64,000 bases of DNA from Bryobacterales bacterium (GCA_022826925.1 JAJDTX010000145.1:26099-90098), one strand, 5' to 3'; counted from the stretch's first letter, positions 36,058 through 45,426 are shown. Made by a program: numbers and translations. Notes: a model not told the origin generated them from the sequence alone.

Positions 36058-37278
36058 GTGCCCCCCAAGACTACCCACCGACGTCACTTTCTCCTCGGCG
36101 CCGCTGCTGCCAGCGCTGCGAGCGCCCTCGCCTATCCAGCCAACGAAACCATAAACATCGGCTGCATGGGCACCGGCGGCCGATGTCGCGGACTGATGAA
36201 GGATCTCGCCGGGGTACCCGGCACGCGCATCACGGCGGTCTGCGACATCTGGGACGAGTCCCTCGAACAGGCAAGGCAGATTGCCGGAAGCGACGCTTTC
36301 GTGACGAGGGACTACCACGAATTGTTGGCACGCAGTGACGTCGACGCTGTCCTGATCGGCTCGCCGGACCACTGGCACGTTCCCATGACCGTCGACGCTT
36401 GCAACAGCGGCAAAGACGTATATGTCGAGAAGCCCCTGACGCATGACCTCAGCGAAGGCGACGCTGTGATTCAGGCACAGGATGCGAACCAGAGGATCGT
36501 GCAGGTCGGCACGCAGCAGCGCAGCATGCCGCAGTTCGAGAGGGCCCGGGAAATCCTCGGCGGAGGTGGGCTCGGGACGGTCCACAAGGTGCGCATGACC
36601 TGGAATCGAAATCGGCGGTCCGGACGCCCGGGAGCGGACGAGATCGATTCGTCCACCGTCGACTGGAAGCGTTTTTTGGGAAACGCGCCGCTCCAGCCCT
36701 TCGATGGCTATCGCTTCAGGAACTGGCGCTGGTTCTGGGACTTTGGCGGAGGCATTCTCACCGACCTCATGGTGCATTGGATCGATGCTGTCAATTGGCT
36801 GCTCGACCTGCCCGATCCGGCTCTGGCCACCACGATAGGAGACACGTTCGCCATGGATCGCTGGGAGGCCCCGGACACGATCCAAACCCTGCTCAGCTAC
36901 CCCGATAGGAACCTTCAGGTCCATTTCGAGGGCACGTTCGTGAACCAACGCGACAAGGCCATGGTCGAGATCATGGGCACAAAGGGCACGATGTACTTGG
37001 ATCGCGGGCGGTACGAGATCCTCCCGGAACCGGGGAGCGGCATAGAGGCCGAGCTATTTGAGCCTGGGACCGGGGAGCGGGGGGCCGACTTCGACGTGGA
37101 TGGCGAGACGCCGCACCTGCAGAACTGGATCGACGCAGTGCGTAGTCGCAAGAAGCCCAACACGCCGGCGGAAGAGGGCGTCCGCGCTTGCGTAAGCGCG
37201 CATCTGGCGAACCTCGCATTCCGCACCGGGCAAGTCGCGCGCTTGGAAGACCTCAAGCAGGGCGGTCTGGCCGGGTAG
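36058..37278 (+). CDS. Gfo/Idh/MocA-family oxidoreductase with Tat-like leader
   Basis: A 406-residue NAD(P)-dependent oxidoreductase. The leader THRRHFLLGAAAASAASALA fits a twin-arginine signal, as in many exported Gfo/Idh proteins of Acidobacteriota and Planctomycetota. A Rossmann nucleotide fold starts INIGCMGTGGRCRGL (about residue 31). The EKP motif (DVYVEKPLTHDL) carries the catalytic Lys. GGGILTDLMVHWIDAVNWLL supplies the expected metal or substrate-side His/Asp. Such enzymes oxidise or isomerise sugars and inositols. It starts at GTG. It is convergent with the DUF1501 gene and not in an obvious operon. Confidence 0.9.
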   Translation: MPPKTTHRRHFLLGAAAASAASALAYPANETINIGCMGTGGRCRGLMKDLAGVPGTRITAVCDIWDESLEQARQIAGSDAFVTRDYHELLARSDVDAVLIGSPDHWHVPMTVDACNSGKDVYVEKPLTHDLSEGDAVIQAQDANQRIVQVGTQQRSMPQFERAREILGGGGLGTVHKVRMTWNRNRRSGRPGADEIDSSTVDWKRFLGNAPLQPFDGYRFRNWRWFWDFGGGILTDLMVHWIDAVNWLLDLPDPALATTIGDTFAMDRWEAPDTIQTLLSYPDRNLQVHFEGTFVNQRDKAMVEIMGTKGTMYLDRGRYEILPEPGSGIEAELFEPGTGERGADFDVDGETPHLQNWIDAVRSRKKPNTPAEEGVRACVSAHLANLAFRTGQVARLEDLKQGGLAG

Positions 37279-37364
37279 ACCCCTGTTTGCTGCCCGCGCT
37301 TCGTCCGGCCGCCGCCGCCCGGAGATGAGCGCCGCGCTGGGTGCCGAAAGTCCCGGAGCAGGGC

Positions 37365-38780
37365 CTAGGCGAGCAAGTCCCGCACGACTTCCCCATGGAC
37401 GTCGGTCAGCCGGTAGTCCCGGCCAGCGTGGCGGAAGGTCAGCCTCGTATGATCCAAGCCGAGCAGGTGCAGGATCGTGGCGTGCAGATCATGGAAGTGG
37501 ATCTTGTTCTCTACGCCGTAGTAGCCGTACTCGTCGGTCTGGCCATAGGTGATGCCGGGCTTGATCCCGCCGCCAGCCAGCCACATCGTGAAGCCGTGCG
37601 GGTTGTGGTCGCGGCCATCGGCGTTCTCTGCTGTCGGCGTGCGGCCGAACTCGCCGCCCCAAATCACCAGTGTCTCGTCGAGCAATCCGCGCGTCTTGAG
37701 GTCCTTGATGAGAGCGGCGATCGGCTTGTCCACTTGGGCGCACATCTTCGTGAGCGAGTTCTTGAGGTCGAAGTGGTGGTCCCAGCCGTTGCTGTTGCAC
37801 TGCACGAAGCGCACGCCGCTCTCGCTGAACCTGCGGGCCATCAGGCACTGGCGCCCGAAATCTTCCGTGACCGGATCGCTCAGGCCGTACATCGCCTTGG
37901 TCGCGGCGCTCTCTGAGCTGATGTCCTGGACTGACGGTGCCTCCGCCTGCATGCGGAAAGCCAGCTCGAACGTTGCGATGCGGTCTTCCAACTCGGGGTC
38001 GGGACCGCTGCGGGCCAGTTGGCGTCGCGAGACGTTCGACAGCATGTCGAGTTCTAGGCGCTGCAGGCGTTTTCGCTGCCCGTCGCCGATAAACGGGAAA
38101 CTGGCCTCCTTCGCCTTGGCGTTTCCGTAGCCTAGAGGCGTGCCTTGGTGGGCCGCCGGCAAGAAGGCCGAGCCGAAGTTGTTTGCGCCGCCCTCGGCCA
38201 ACGCTTGGCAGATGGTGATGTAGCCGGGCAGGTTCTGGTTCTCAGAGCCGAGACCGTAAGTCAGCCAAGACCCCATGGCCGGTCGGATGAACGTATCGCT
38301 TCCGGTGTGCCATTCGAGCACGGCCCCGCCGTGCCGGGGGTTGGTGCAGTGCATCGAGCGGACGATCGCCAGATCGTCGACGATGCCCGCAACGTGCGGA
38401 AAGAGCTCGCTGACGTAGGCACCGCTCTGGCCATGCTGCTTGAACTCGAACGGCGAGCCGATCAGGTCGCCGGCGCGGCGCGGGAACGAAATGATGCGCG
38501 GCTTGGCGAACGGCAGGGGCTTGCCGCTGTCGCGGTTGAGGAGCGGCTTCGGGTCGAACGTGTCGATGTGCGAAGGACCGCCGAACATGAAGAGCATGAT
38601 GACGCGCTTGGCGCGCGGCGCGAAGTGCGGCTCGCGCAGCGCTAGCGGGCCGGATGCGGCGGCCTCTTCGGCGAGCAGCGAGGTCAGCGCCAGCCAGCCG
38701 AAGCCCGCGCCCATCTGCTTGAGAGCCTCGCGGCGGGACGCTCTCGCTTCGATGCCTTCAGACCGCATCGCCGACCTCAT
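37365..38780 (-). CDS. Tat-exported DUF1501 protein (copy A)
   Basis: Starting at ATG 38780, which overlaps the stop of the upstream cytochrome gene (ATGA), this encodes 471 residues. A basic leader (RASRREALKQMGAGFGWLALTSLLAEEAAA) fits a twin-arginine signal. DUF1501 features follow: KRVIMLFMFGGPSHIDTFDPKP, HGQSGAYVSELFPHVA, VIWGGEFGRTPTAENADGRDHNP and GITYGQTDEYGYYG. DUF1501 resembles the sulfatase/phosphatase fold, but its reaction is not established. It is coupled to the DUF1549/DUF1553 cytochrome protein, the standard pairing. Longer reading from 38834 would overlap that gene further and is unlikely. Confidence 0.9.
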   Translation of the reverse strand: MRSAMRSEGIEARASRREALKQMGAGFGWLALTSLLAEEAAASGPLALREPHFAPRAKRVIMLFMFGGPSHIDTFDPKPLLNRDSGKPLPFAKPRIISFPRRAGDLIGSPFEFKQHGQSGAYVSELFPHVAGIVDDLAIVRSMHCTNPRHGGAVLEWHTGSDTFIRPAMGSWLTYGLGSENQNLPGYITICQALAEGGANNFGSAFLPAAHQGTPLGYGNAKAKEASFPFIGDGQRKRLQRLELDMLSNVSRRQLARSGPDPELEDRIATFELAFRMQAEAPSVQDISSESAATKAMYGLSDPVTEDFGRQCLMARRFSESGVRFVQCNSNGWDHHFDLKNSLTKMCAQVDKPIAALIKDLKTRGLLDETLVIWGGEFGRTPTAENADGRDHNPHGFTMWLAGGGIKPGITYGQTDEYGYYGVENKIHFHDLHATILHLLGLDHTRLTFRHAGRDYRLTDVHGEVVRDLLA

Positions 38781-41107
38781 TGTATGTAGAGGAACTCGTT
38801 CGACGCGATCAGGATGCGGCACATTGCCTTCCAAGCCGCGTCCCTGTCCCCCGTGGCCGCTTCATAGCGGTCCAAGAAGGCGCGCCAGCTCTCGGTCTCG
38901 TCGGGCTCGGACGGACGCGAAAAGGCGATTTCGTGTGCCAGCACGATGCGGTCGGCGTCGCCCCCGGGGATTTGGCCCGCCAGTCTTGCGGCGAAGCCGG
39001 CGGACGCCTCGTCCACCGAGTCGGAGTTCAGCATGAAGAGCGCCTGCGGCGCGACCATGGTCGCGCCGCGATGGCCGTTGGAGGTGGACGGGTTGGCAAA
39101 GTCAAAGGCCGCGAACATCTCGTACAGGGCGCTGCGCAGCACCGGCAGGTAGACGCTGCGCCGCCGCGAGTCGTAGAGGGCCGGATCCCGCGAGCGCGAC
39201 TGGGCGTTGAGATTCACAAAGTTCTTGTGCGGGATGGTCTTGCCCCCGGTCGCGAGGTCCAAGCGGTCGGAGACGGCCAGCAGCGCATCGCGCAGTGTTT
39301 CAGCTTCCATTCGCCGGCGATTGGCGTGGCTGAACTGGCGGTTGTCTGGGTCGGATTCCGCATGCCCTTCAGTCCATCTGGAAGAGCGCTGGTAGGCGTC
39401 CGAGAGCATGATCCGGCGGTGCATTGACTTGACCGACCAGCCGCTTGCTTGGAATTGCAGCGCCAGCCAGTCCAGAAGTTCCGGGTGGTCCGGTGGTTCG
39501 CCGAGCTTGCCAAAGTTGTCGGGCGTGCGCACGATGCCTTCGCCGAAATGCCACTTCCAGATCCGGTTGACCATCACGCGCGCTGTCAGCGGATGGTCCT
39601 TGGAAGTCAGCCACTGCGCTAGCTCCAGCCTTCCGCTGCCTTGCGACGCGATCGGACTCTGCTGCTCCCCGGCCAGGATCGCGGGAAAGCGGCGCGGAGC
39701 GATCGGGCCGGGCGTGAGGTGGTTGCCGTTGATCATGAGCGGAAGGTCGGCGGCATCCCCCTCCGCTACGGCCATCGCCTTGGCGATGCTGTAGTACTCG
39801 GCGAGAGCGTCGTCCTCGGCTGCCCGCTGCGCCTCCACCACATGCTTGGGAGTGGTTGCCTGGTTGTAGTTCGTGACGAAGTCGCTGTGGTAGTCGAAGC
39901 GCTTCTCGATCTCGGACAGTCGGCGGTTCTCTTCCGCGCTTGCCAGCGCGGTGGCGTTGAGCTTGGAGGTGACCCGGTAGGTGAGCACCGTCTTGGTGCT
40001 GGTGAAGATGCCCAGCATGGAGTAGTAGTCGGCGCTGCGAATGGGATCGAACTTGTGGTCGTGACAGCGGGCGCAATCGATGCTCAGCGCCGTGAACGCG
40101 CGCGCAGTGGTGGCCAACTGTTCGTCGGCGAAGTCCAGCTTCTGCTTGACAGGGTCGTCTTCGCCAACCATCTTGGGTCCGAGCATCAAGAAGCCGGTTG
40201 CGATCAACCCCTCGGCGCGGTTGGTGTCGCTCCAGTCCGTGAGGATGTCGCCCGCCAGTTGCTCGCGCACGAACTCGTCATAGGGCTTGTCTTGATTGAA
40301 CGCCCGGATCACGTAGTCGCGGTAGCGCCAGGCGTCGCCGTGGACGATGTTGTCATCCATTCCGTTGCTATCCGAATAGCGCGCCACGTCCAGCCAATGT
40401 CGGCCCCAGCGCTCCCCGTAGCGAGGCGAGGCCAGCAGCCGGTCCACCACGCGCGCGAAGGCGTTGTCTGACGTATCCCCGAGGAATCTGCGGACTTCGT
40501 CCGGGGTGGGCAGCAGGCCGTGCAGATCGAGCGTAGCCCGCCGGATCAGCGCCCGCTTGTCGCTGGCCCCTACCGGCCTCAGCCCCGCCCGTGACTGGCC
40601 GATCCCGAGCAAGGCGTCGACGGCCGAATCGCCCGGCGGCATGGCCGGGGCTTGTAGCGGCTGGAAGGCCCAGTGCGACCGTTCGTCGGCTGAAAAGCCA
40701 TCAGACCGCGCGATTGCCTCCGGCGCGGGGGCCGGCTTGTGCTCGGGCCAGTTCGCGCCCGTATCGACCCACTTGGTCAGCACCGCGATCTCGCCAAGCG
40801 GCAGCTTCGACTTGGGCGGCATCTGCAGCAGTGTGTCATGATTGATCGCGTGGATCAGCAGGCTCTGGGTTGCGCTGCCCGGCACCACGGCTGGCCCCGA
40901 GCGACCGCCCTTGAGAATGCCAGCCATTGAGTCCAGCCGGAGCCCGGCTTGCCCCTCGCCAGCGTGCGGGCCGTGACAGGCAAAGCACCGGTTGGCCAAG
41001 ATCGGGCGGACACGCTTCTCGAAGAATGCGTGGTCTTGCGCCGTGACCGATATCGGCACAAGTCCAACCAAAGCCGCGATCCACAAGACTGTCCGCCGCG
41101 AGGCCAT
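38777..41107 (-). CDS. DUF1549/DUF1553 planctomycete-type cytochrome protein (copy A)
   Basis: From ATG 41107, 776 residues. Signal peptide TVLWIAALVGLVPISVTAQ, then a PSCyt1-type cytochrome domain with CFACH (residues 41-45) and LLIHAINHDTLLQMPP. DUF1549 (about 150-360) carries RATLDLHGLLPTPDEV, YGERWGRHWLDVARYSDSNG and a second CARCH motif near residue 345 (CHDHKFDPI). DUF1553 (about 490-750) has TARVMVNRIWKWHFGEGIV and PLQALFMLN-like sequence (VAPQALFMLNSDSVDEA). It is exported, presumably haem-binding, and of unknown reaction. It is divergent from the symporter gene with 20 bp between starts, so the two share a promoter region. Confidence 0.92.
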   Translation of the reverse strand: MASRRTVLWIAALVGLVPISVTAQDHAFFEKRVRPILANRCFACHGPHAGEGQAGLRLDSMAGILKGGRSGPAVVPGSATQSLLIHAINHDTLLQMPPKSKLPLGEIAVLTKWVDTGANWPEHKPAPAPEAIARSDGFSADERSHWAFQPLQAPAMPPGDSAVDALLGIGQSRAGLRPVGASDKRALIRRATLDLHGLLPTPDEVRRFLGDTSDNAFARVVDRLLASPRYGERWGRHWLDVARYSDSNGMDDNIVHGDAWRYRDYVIRAFNQDKPYDEFVREQLAGDILTDWSDTNRAEGLIATGFLMLGPKMVGEDDPVKQKLDFADEQLATTARAFTALSIDCARCHDHKFDPIRSADYYSMLGIFTSTKTVLTYRVTSKLNATALASAEENRRLSEIEKRFDYHSDFVTNYNQATTPKHVVEAQRAAEDDALAEYYSIAKAMAVAEGDAADLPLMINGNHLTPGPIAPRRFPAILAGEQQSPIASQGSGRLELAQWLTSKDHPLTARVMVNRIWKWHFGEGIVRTPDNFGKLGEPPDHPELLDWLALQFQASGWSVKSMHRRIMLSDAYQRSSRWTEGHAESDPDNRQFSHANRRRMEAETLRDALLAVSDRLDLATGGKTIPHKNFVNLNAQSRSRDPALYDSRRRSVYLPVLRSALYEMFAAFDFANPSTSNGHRGATMVAPQALFMLNSDSVDEASAGFAARLAGQIPGGDADRIVLAHEIAFSRPSEPDETESWRAFLDRYEAATGDRDAAWKAMCRILIASNEFLYIQ

Positions 41108-41127
41108 GGTTTCAGGCAAAGCGTAGC

Positions 41128-42873
41128 ATGAGTGCCATCGATTGGACCATCGTCGTCGCGCTCAACGCTGGGATCATCCTGTACGGAATTGTTCGCGGGC
41201 GCGACACCAAGACCAGCTCCGATTGGTTCTTGGCGGGGCGGAGCTTGCCGTGGTGGATGATCGGGCTTTCGCTTTACGCCACCGCTATCGATGCAAGCGA
41301 TCTGGTGGCTGATGCCGGCGGCACGTACGCCGTCGGTATGAGCTACCTGGTCACCAATTGGGTCGGCGTCACTCTGGGCTGGTTCCTGCTTGCCAACTGG
41401 ATCGCGCTGCCGATGTACCGCGCTGGCATGTACACCAATGCCGAGTACCTCGAGGCGCGCTTCAGTCTCTCCGCTCGTGTGATTAGCGCCTTGGTCCAGG
41501 CCCTCTACCGCACGTTGGTCTTGGCGATCATCGCTACCACGCTCTACCTCCTGCTGGCGATCGTCTGCGGTTTGGGCACAAATGCGTGGTGGGGTGTCGT
41601 GCTGATCGCCGTGCTGGCAACCGCCTACACGTCGCTGGGCGGGCTAAAGGCGGTGGCCATGACGGATGCGCTGCAGAGCGTTGTCATGGTCGTTGCGTCG
41701 TTCGCTCTGTTTGGCACGGTCTGGATGGCTGTTGGCGGTTGGGGCGGAGCGGGTGAGCGACTGGAGAGCCACGAACCCGGCTTGTCGGCGCAATTGCTGC
41801 ATGCCGGCACCGATGACGTCGCCGTCCAGAGCGTCGCCGGCGGGTCGCCCGAGACGGTAGCGAGGCGCCTGCTCATCGGTGGCGAGCTGAGCCCGGACGG
41901 GGAAGAAATCGTCACGCGGAGCCCGGCTTGGCTGGTCTCGCTGGCTTGGCTGATCATCGGCCTGGGCTACGCCGTGGTCAACCACACGCAGTCCATGCGC
42001 CTGTTCGGGGCGCGCAGCGAGTGGGACTTGCGCATGGCTGTAGTCGTTTCGGGGCTCGTATTGCTGGTCCTAAACTTCACCAACCTGTCGGTCGGCATCT
42101 TCGGACGGGCGCTTTTCCCCGACCCGAGCTTGATGCCGCTGGCTGCGGAGTTGCAGGTGCGGGACTCGACATTCCCTCTGGTCGTGCGGGAACTCACTTC
42201 GGCCGGACTGCGCGGCATGATCGTGGCGGGCGTGGTCGCCGCTTGTTTTTCGACTTTCGACTCGATTGGCTCGACCGTGCCGTCCCTGCTCGTCCGCGAC
42301 GTCCTTGCGCGCTTGTTCGTCAAGGACCGGCCTGACAGCTACTTCGTGTCGGCCAGCCGCTGGCTCACGCCCGTCGTAATCTTGGGGGCCTTCGCGTTCG
42401 TGCCGCTGATGATGCAAGAGCGGGGCATGCTGATGGTGTTTCTGGACTGGGTAGGGGCGTTTGTCGTTCCGTTGCTGGCGGTCTATCTGATGGGGGCGTT
42501 CACCCGAGTTCACCGCTCCAGCGCGACTTGGGGGCTTGCGGTGGGAATCGTTTACGGAACGCTCAAGTTGTTGGCCCCCGTGCTGGCCCTCAGTTTTGGC
42601 GTTGTGCTCTTGCCCGCTGTGCTGGTGAACAACTATGCCAGCACCGTCATCAGCCTGTTGCTCACAGTCGCCGCGATGCTAGCTGTATCGGCCGTGCGCG
42701 GCTGGGAGCCTTCCAGCCAGCCCCGGGATCTGGCATCGGAAGGCTGGCTGCGCGACAGCCGCGCCGCGATTGCCGTTACGGAAGGCGACCAGCGTTCCAC
42801 GACAGTGCCGGTGCTCTTGGCTGGAGCGATCGTCGCCCTCGGCGCAGCCTTGAGTTTCGTTGTGTTCTGGTAG
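41128..42873 (+). CDS. Sodium:solute symporter (SSS family)
   Basis: A 581-residue polytopic membrane protein with about 13-14 hydrophobic helices. SSS-family features are FLAGRSLPWWMIGLSLYATA (the GRxxxWW.. region of TM1-2), the conserved GYAVVNHTQSMRLFGARSE loop and the GLRGMIVAGVVAACFSTFDS segment that lines the Na+ site. It should co-transport a small organic solute, such as a sugar or carboxylate, with sodium. It is followed 29 bp later by an enolase-superfamily enzyme, so the transported compound may be that enzyme's substrate or a precursor. The insert at about 205-255 is longer than in many members. Confidence 0.9.
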   Translation: MSAIDWTIVVALNAGIILYGIVRGRDTKTSSDWFLAGRSLPWWMIGLSLYATAIDASDLVADAGGTYAVGMSYLVTNWVGVTLGWFLLANWIALPMYRAGMYTNAEYLEARFSLSARVISALVQALYRTLVLAIIATTLYLLLAIVCGLGTNAWWGVVLIAVLATAYTSLGGLKAVAMTDALQSVVMVVASFALFGTVWMAVGGWGGAGERLESHEPGLSAQLLHAGTDDVAVQSVAGGSPETVARRLLIGGELSPDGEEIVTRSPAWLVSLAWLIIGLGYAVVNHTQSMRLFGARSEWDLRMAVVVSGLVLLVLNFTNLSVGIFGRALFPDPSLMPLAAELQVRDSTFPLVVRELTSAGLRGMIVAGVVAACFSTFDSIGSTVPSLLVRDVLARLFVKDRPDSYFVSASRWLTPVVILGAFAFVPLMMQERGMLMVFLDWVGAFVVPLLAVYLMGAFTRVHRSSATWGLAVGIVYGTLKLLAPVLALSFGVVLLPAVLVNNYASTVISLLLTVAAMLAVSAVRGWEPSSQPRDLASEGWLRDSRAAIAVTEGDQRSTTVPVLLAGAIVALGAALSFVVFW

Positions 42874-42902
42874 GCCAATAGCACGAGACGAGCGATTGCG
42901 CC

Positions 42903-44063
42903 ATGAAGATTCGCGACATCGAGGTCATCAACCTGAGGTTCGAGTACGCGCCCGAGCGACGATTTCGTTATGCCGGCGGAACCTGCACGGGCCGCCTGAC
43001 CACTCTGGTCAAGGTTCGCACCGACGAGGGCGTCGAGGGGCTGGGCTCGGTCTATTCGCATCCGGACTTGGTGCGGACGATTATCGAAGGCCAATTGCGG
43101 CCTCTTCTGGTGGGCGCTGATCCGCTGGAGATCGAGGCCTGCTGGCAGCGCTGCTACGCGCTGACGCGCTGGTACGGGCGCAAGGGTGCCGCGGTGTCAG
43201 CCTTGGGCGGCATCGATATCGCTCTGTGGGACATCCGAGGCAAAGTCGAGGGAAAGCGGATCTGCGACCTGCTCGGCCCAGCCAGGGCGGCAGTTCCGGC
43301 GTATGCCAGCGGGCTGCTCTGGCAGCGCGAGATCGGCGAACTCAGGGACGAGGCGCAGCGACATCTCGCACGCGGTTTCCGCGCCGTCAAGATGCGGCTG
43401 GGAAAAGATCCGAACTATGATCGGGCAGCCCTGGGCGCCGTGCGCGACACGATCGGTCCGGAGGCACGGTTGATGGTCGACGGCAATGCCCGCTATTCGC
43501 TCAGCGAGGCGCGCCGGATGGCTCCGGACTGGCTCGCGGCCGGGGTGTTCTGGCTGGAGGAGCCCTTTACCCCGGAGCAGCCCGAAGCGTTCAGGGCCCT
43601 GCGGCCCAGCATCCCGGGGATTCCGCTGGCCGCCGGGGAGAACGAGTTTGGACGGCAGGGTTTCAAGGAGCTGATCGATGGCGGAGTGGTCGAGATCGCG
43701 CAGCCGGATTGCTGCCGTTGTGGAGGGCTGACCGAGGCGCTGCGCATCGCGTCGGACGCGGCCAAGCGAGACGTCAGGATCGCGCCGCACACTTGGAGCG
43801 ACGCGGTGGCGCTGACAGCCAACATGCACTTGGTGGCGGCGACTCCGCATGCCCTGACCGTGGAGGTGGATCAGACCGGGAATCCGTTCATCGAAGAACT
43901 ACTCGTTGGCGGGCCGCGTGTCACGGAAGGTCAGGTCGAGCTGCCGCAAGGGCCGGGCTTGGGTATCGAGCTGAACCAGGACACGGTTCGCAAGTACACC
44001 GTCCCGCGCGGGCAGGCCACTCCACCCGGAAACTACTCCGACATGGTCTTCATCAAGCTGTAG
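42903..44063 (+). CDS. Mandelate racemase/muconate-lactonising enzyme family (enolase superfamily)
   Basis: A 386-residue cytoplasmic enzyme. The N-terminal capping domain (1-125) precedes a TIM barrel with Lys163 (AVKMRLG), metal ligands Asp193 (MVDGN), Glu219 (WLEEP) and Glu246 (AAGENE), and the His296/Asp269 dyad (IAPHTW, AQPD). This matches the mandelate-racemase subgroup, which abstracts a proton alpha to a carboxylate, as in sugar-acid dehydratases. The exact substrate cannot be read from the sequence. It is in an operon with the SSS symporter, suggesting uptake and dehydration or epimerisation of one sugar acid. Confidence 0.92.
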   Translation: MKIRDIEVINLRFEYAPERRFRYAGGTCTGRLTTLVKVRTDEGVEGLGSVYSHPDLVRTIIEGQLRPLLVGADPLEIEACWQRCYALTRWYGRKGAAVSALGGIDIALWDIRGKVEGKRICDLLGPARAAVPAYASGLLWQREIGELRDEAQRHLARGFRAVKMRLGKDPNYDRAALGAVRDTIGPEARLMVDGNARYSLSEARRMAPDWLAAGVFWLEEPFTPEQPEAFRALRPSIPGIPLAAGENEFGRQGFKELIDGGVVEIAQPDCCRCGGLTEALRIASDAAKRDVRIAPHTWSDAVALTANMHLVAATPHALTVEVDQTGNPFIEELLVGGPRVTEGQVELPQGPGLGIELNQDTVRKYTVPRGQATPPGNYSDMVFIKL

Positions 44064-44156
44064 CGAGAGTCGACGTAATCACCGAGTCGACGAACCGCGA
44101 TCACGAGCTTCCCAAGCTGCCATCGGCCCAAGGCTTGACTCAGGTTCCATCGTGGG

Positions 44157-44212
44157 ATATCATGGCCATGGTAATTCACATGGCCATGTGAATCCTTGTG
44201 GCCATGTTCTTG
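44157..44212 (+). promoter_or_regulatory. Three palindromic TGGCCATG iterons, 18-bp period (putative antitoxin operator)
   Basis: TGGCCATG occurs at 44163, 44181 and 44199, exactly 18 bp apart. The middle copy sits in a perfect 18-bp palindrome, TTCACATGGCCATGTGAA (44175-44192), and the first in CATGGCCATG (44161-44170). The array ends 8 bp before the ATG of the AbiEi-like gene. Placement and symmetry fit a multi-site operator bound cooperatively by that antitoxin. Confidence 0.6.
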
Positions 44213-44219
44213 GACTCGC

Positions 44220-45413
44220 ATGGCCTCTACGGACCGTCATTTTGGAGTTGCGTTAGAGCGCATCGTGGGGGATGTGTTCCGCAAAGCTGGTTGGAAGGTT
44301 CGTAGGCAGGCCCCCGGGGGGGGAATTCGGGCAGTCATCCTTTCTGATGCCGGCGGGCGACAGTACCTCGTCGAAGTAAAGAGCCTCTCGGAGGGCCGCC
44401 GCGATCGCCTGATCCCGCTCCTAGCCCAAGCGATCCTCCAAGCCAAGACCGCCGCTGCGAAGTGCCCGTCCCCTACCGTGCCGGTCGCCGTTGTCGGGTC
44501 GAGCCGGGTTTCGATCTCGGTTGCGGAAGAGGCTCGACGATTCGCGGCGCGCCACGCCCCGGAAGTCGGCGCGGGCGTGGTCGACGCAGAGGGACTCCGA
44601 GTGTTCACGGGTCATGGGCTCGAGCGGTTCAATGCAAGTCCGACTCCCCCGACCGCTGCAGCCGTGACCCCTAGAGCAAAGCCAACCCAGTTGTTCTCAG
44701 ATCTGAACCAGTGGATGTTGAAGATCCTAGTTGGGCAAACTTTGCCGCAATCGTCCATGAGGGTACCGAAGGGTGATTTCTGGAATGCATCTCAGCTAGC
44801 GGCGGCCGCCAATGTTTCGATCATGAGCGCCGTTCGTTTCGTGCGCCGTCTCGAGGATGAAGGATTTCGAGACGAGAGGAAGGATTGCATCAAGCTCGTC
44901 CGGATCGAGGAATTGTTCGAGCGCTGGGTGTCAGCCAACCGTGAGGCATATGCTCAATTTCCGGCGCGCTGGATCATAGAGCGGAGCAGGGAGCAGCTCG
45001 ATGCGTCGCTCGCGGAATATTCAGGCGAGGGGAACGATCTGTCCCCCCCCAAGACACGCGGGGCCAACCGCGCTGTTCGAGCTAAGCTCCGCTGCTGTTT
45101 GGGTCTCTTTGGAGCAGCCGAAGCTCTCGGATTCGGATTCGTTCGGGGAGTGCCGCCCTATATCTGGATGGAGAGACTGGATCCCGATGTGCTAAGGCGT
45201 TTCGGGTTGAGGGCAGACGATTCTCCTGGCCCCCCTGACGTGTACCTGCGCGTGCCCTCCAATCGAGAAGCGGTTTTCCGGGCAGCCACCGCCGTCGACG
45301 GCGTCCCCGTATCTGACGTTCTCCAGACTTGGCTGGATGTTTCCACTCACCCTGCGCGAGGGCGAGCGCAAGCCGATGTGATTCAGAAGCGTGTGCTTGG
45401 GAAGCTGCTATAG
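44220..45413 (+). CDS. AbiEi-like type IV antitoxin with nuclease-fold N-terminus
   Basis: A 397-residue protein. Residues 5-110 look like a PD-(D/E)xK restriction-endonuclease-like domain: ALERIVGDVFRKAGW (Glu13), a central Asp43 and QYLVEVKSL (Glu52, Lys54). After a linker, a winged-helix segment FWNASQLAAAANVSIMSAVR leads to an AbiEi-type C-terminal domain. That domain has PDVYLRVPSNREAVFRA and SDVLQTWLDVSTHPARG. It should repress its own operon and counter the nucleotidyltransferase encoded next. A GTG eight codons upstream would run through the operator, so ATG 44220 is chosen. The gene contains G8 and C8 tracts. Whether the nuclease-like domain cuts DNA is unknown. Confidence 0.7.
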   Translation: MASTDRHFGVALERIVGDVFRKAGWKVRRQAPGGGIRAVILSDAGGRQYLVEVKSLSEGRRDRLIPLLAQAILQAKTAAAKCPSPTVPVAVVGSSRVSISVAEEARRFAARHAPEVGAGVVDAEGLRVFTGHGLERFNASPTPPTAAAVTPRAKPTQLFSDLNQWMLKILVGQTLPQSSMRVPKGDFWNASQLAAAANVSIMSAVRFVRRLEDEGFRDERKDCIKLVRIEELFERWVSANREAYAQFPARWIIERSREQLDASLAEYSGEGNDLSPPKTRGANRAVRAKLRCCLGLFGAAEALGFGFVRGVPPYIWMERLDPDVLRRFGLRADDSPGPPDVYLRVPSNREAVFRAATAVDGVPVSDVLQTWLDVSTHPARGRAQADVIQKRVLGKLL

Positions 45414-45426
45414 GAGCCGGGGCAAG

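Noticed and set aside
35311..36948. Minus-strand 545-codon open frame
   Set aside because: It lies antisense to the well-supported Gfo/Idh gene and part of the Uma2 gene, with low-complexity Arg/Gly/His-rich content and no family features. It is a GC-rich shadow frame.
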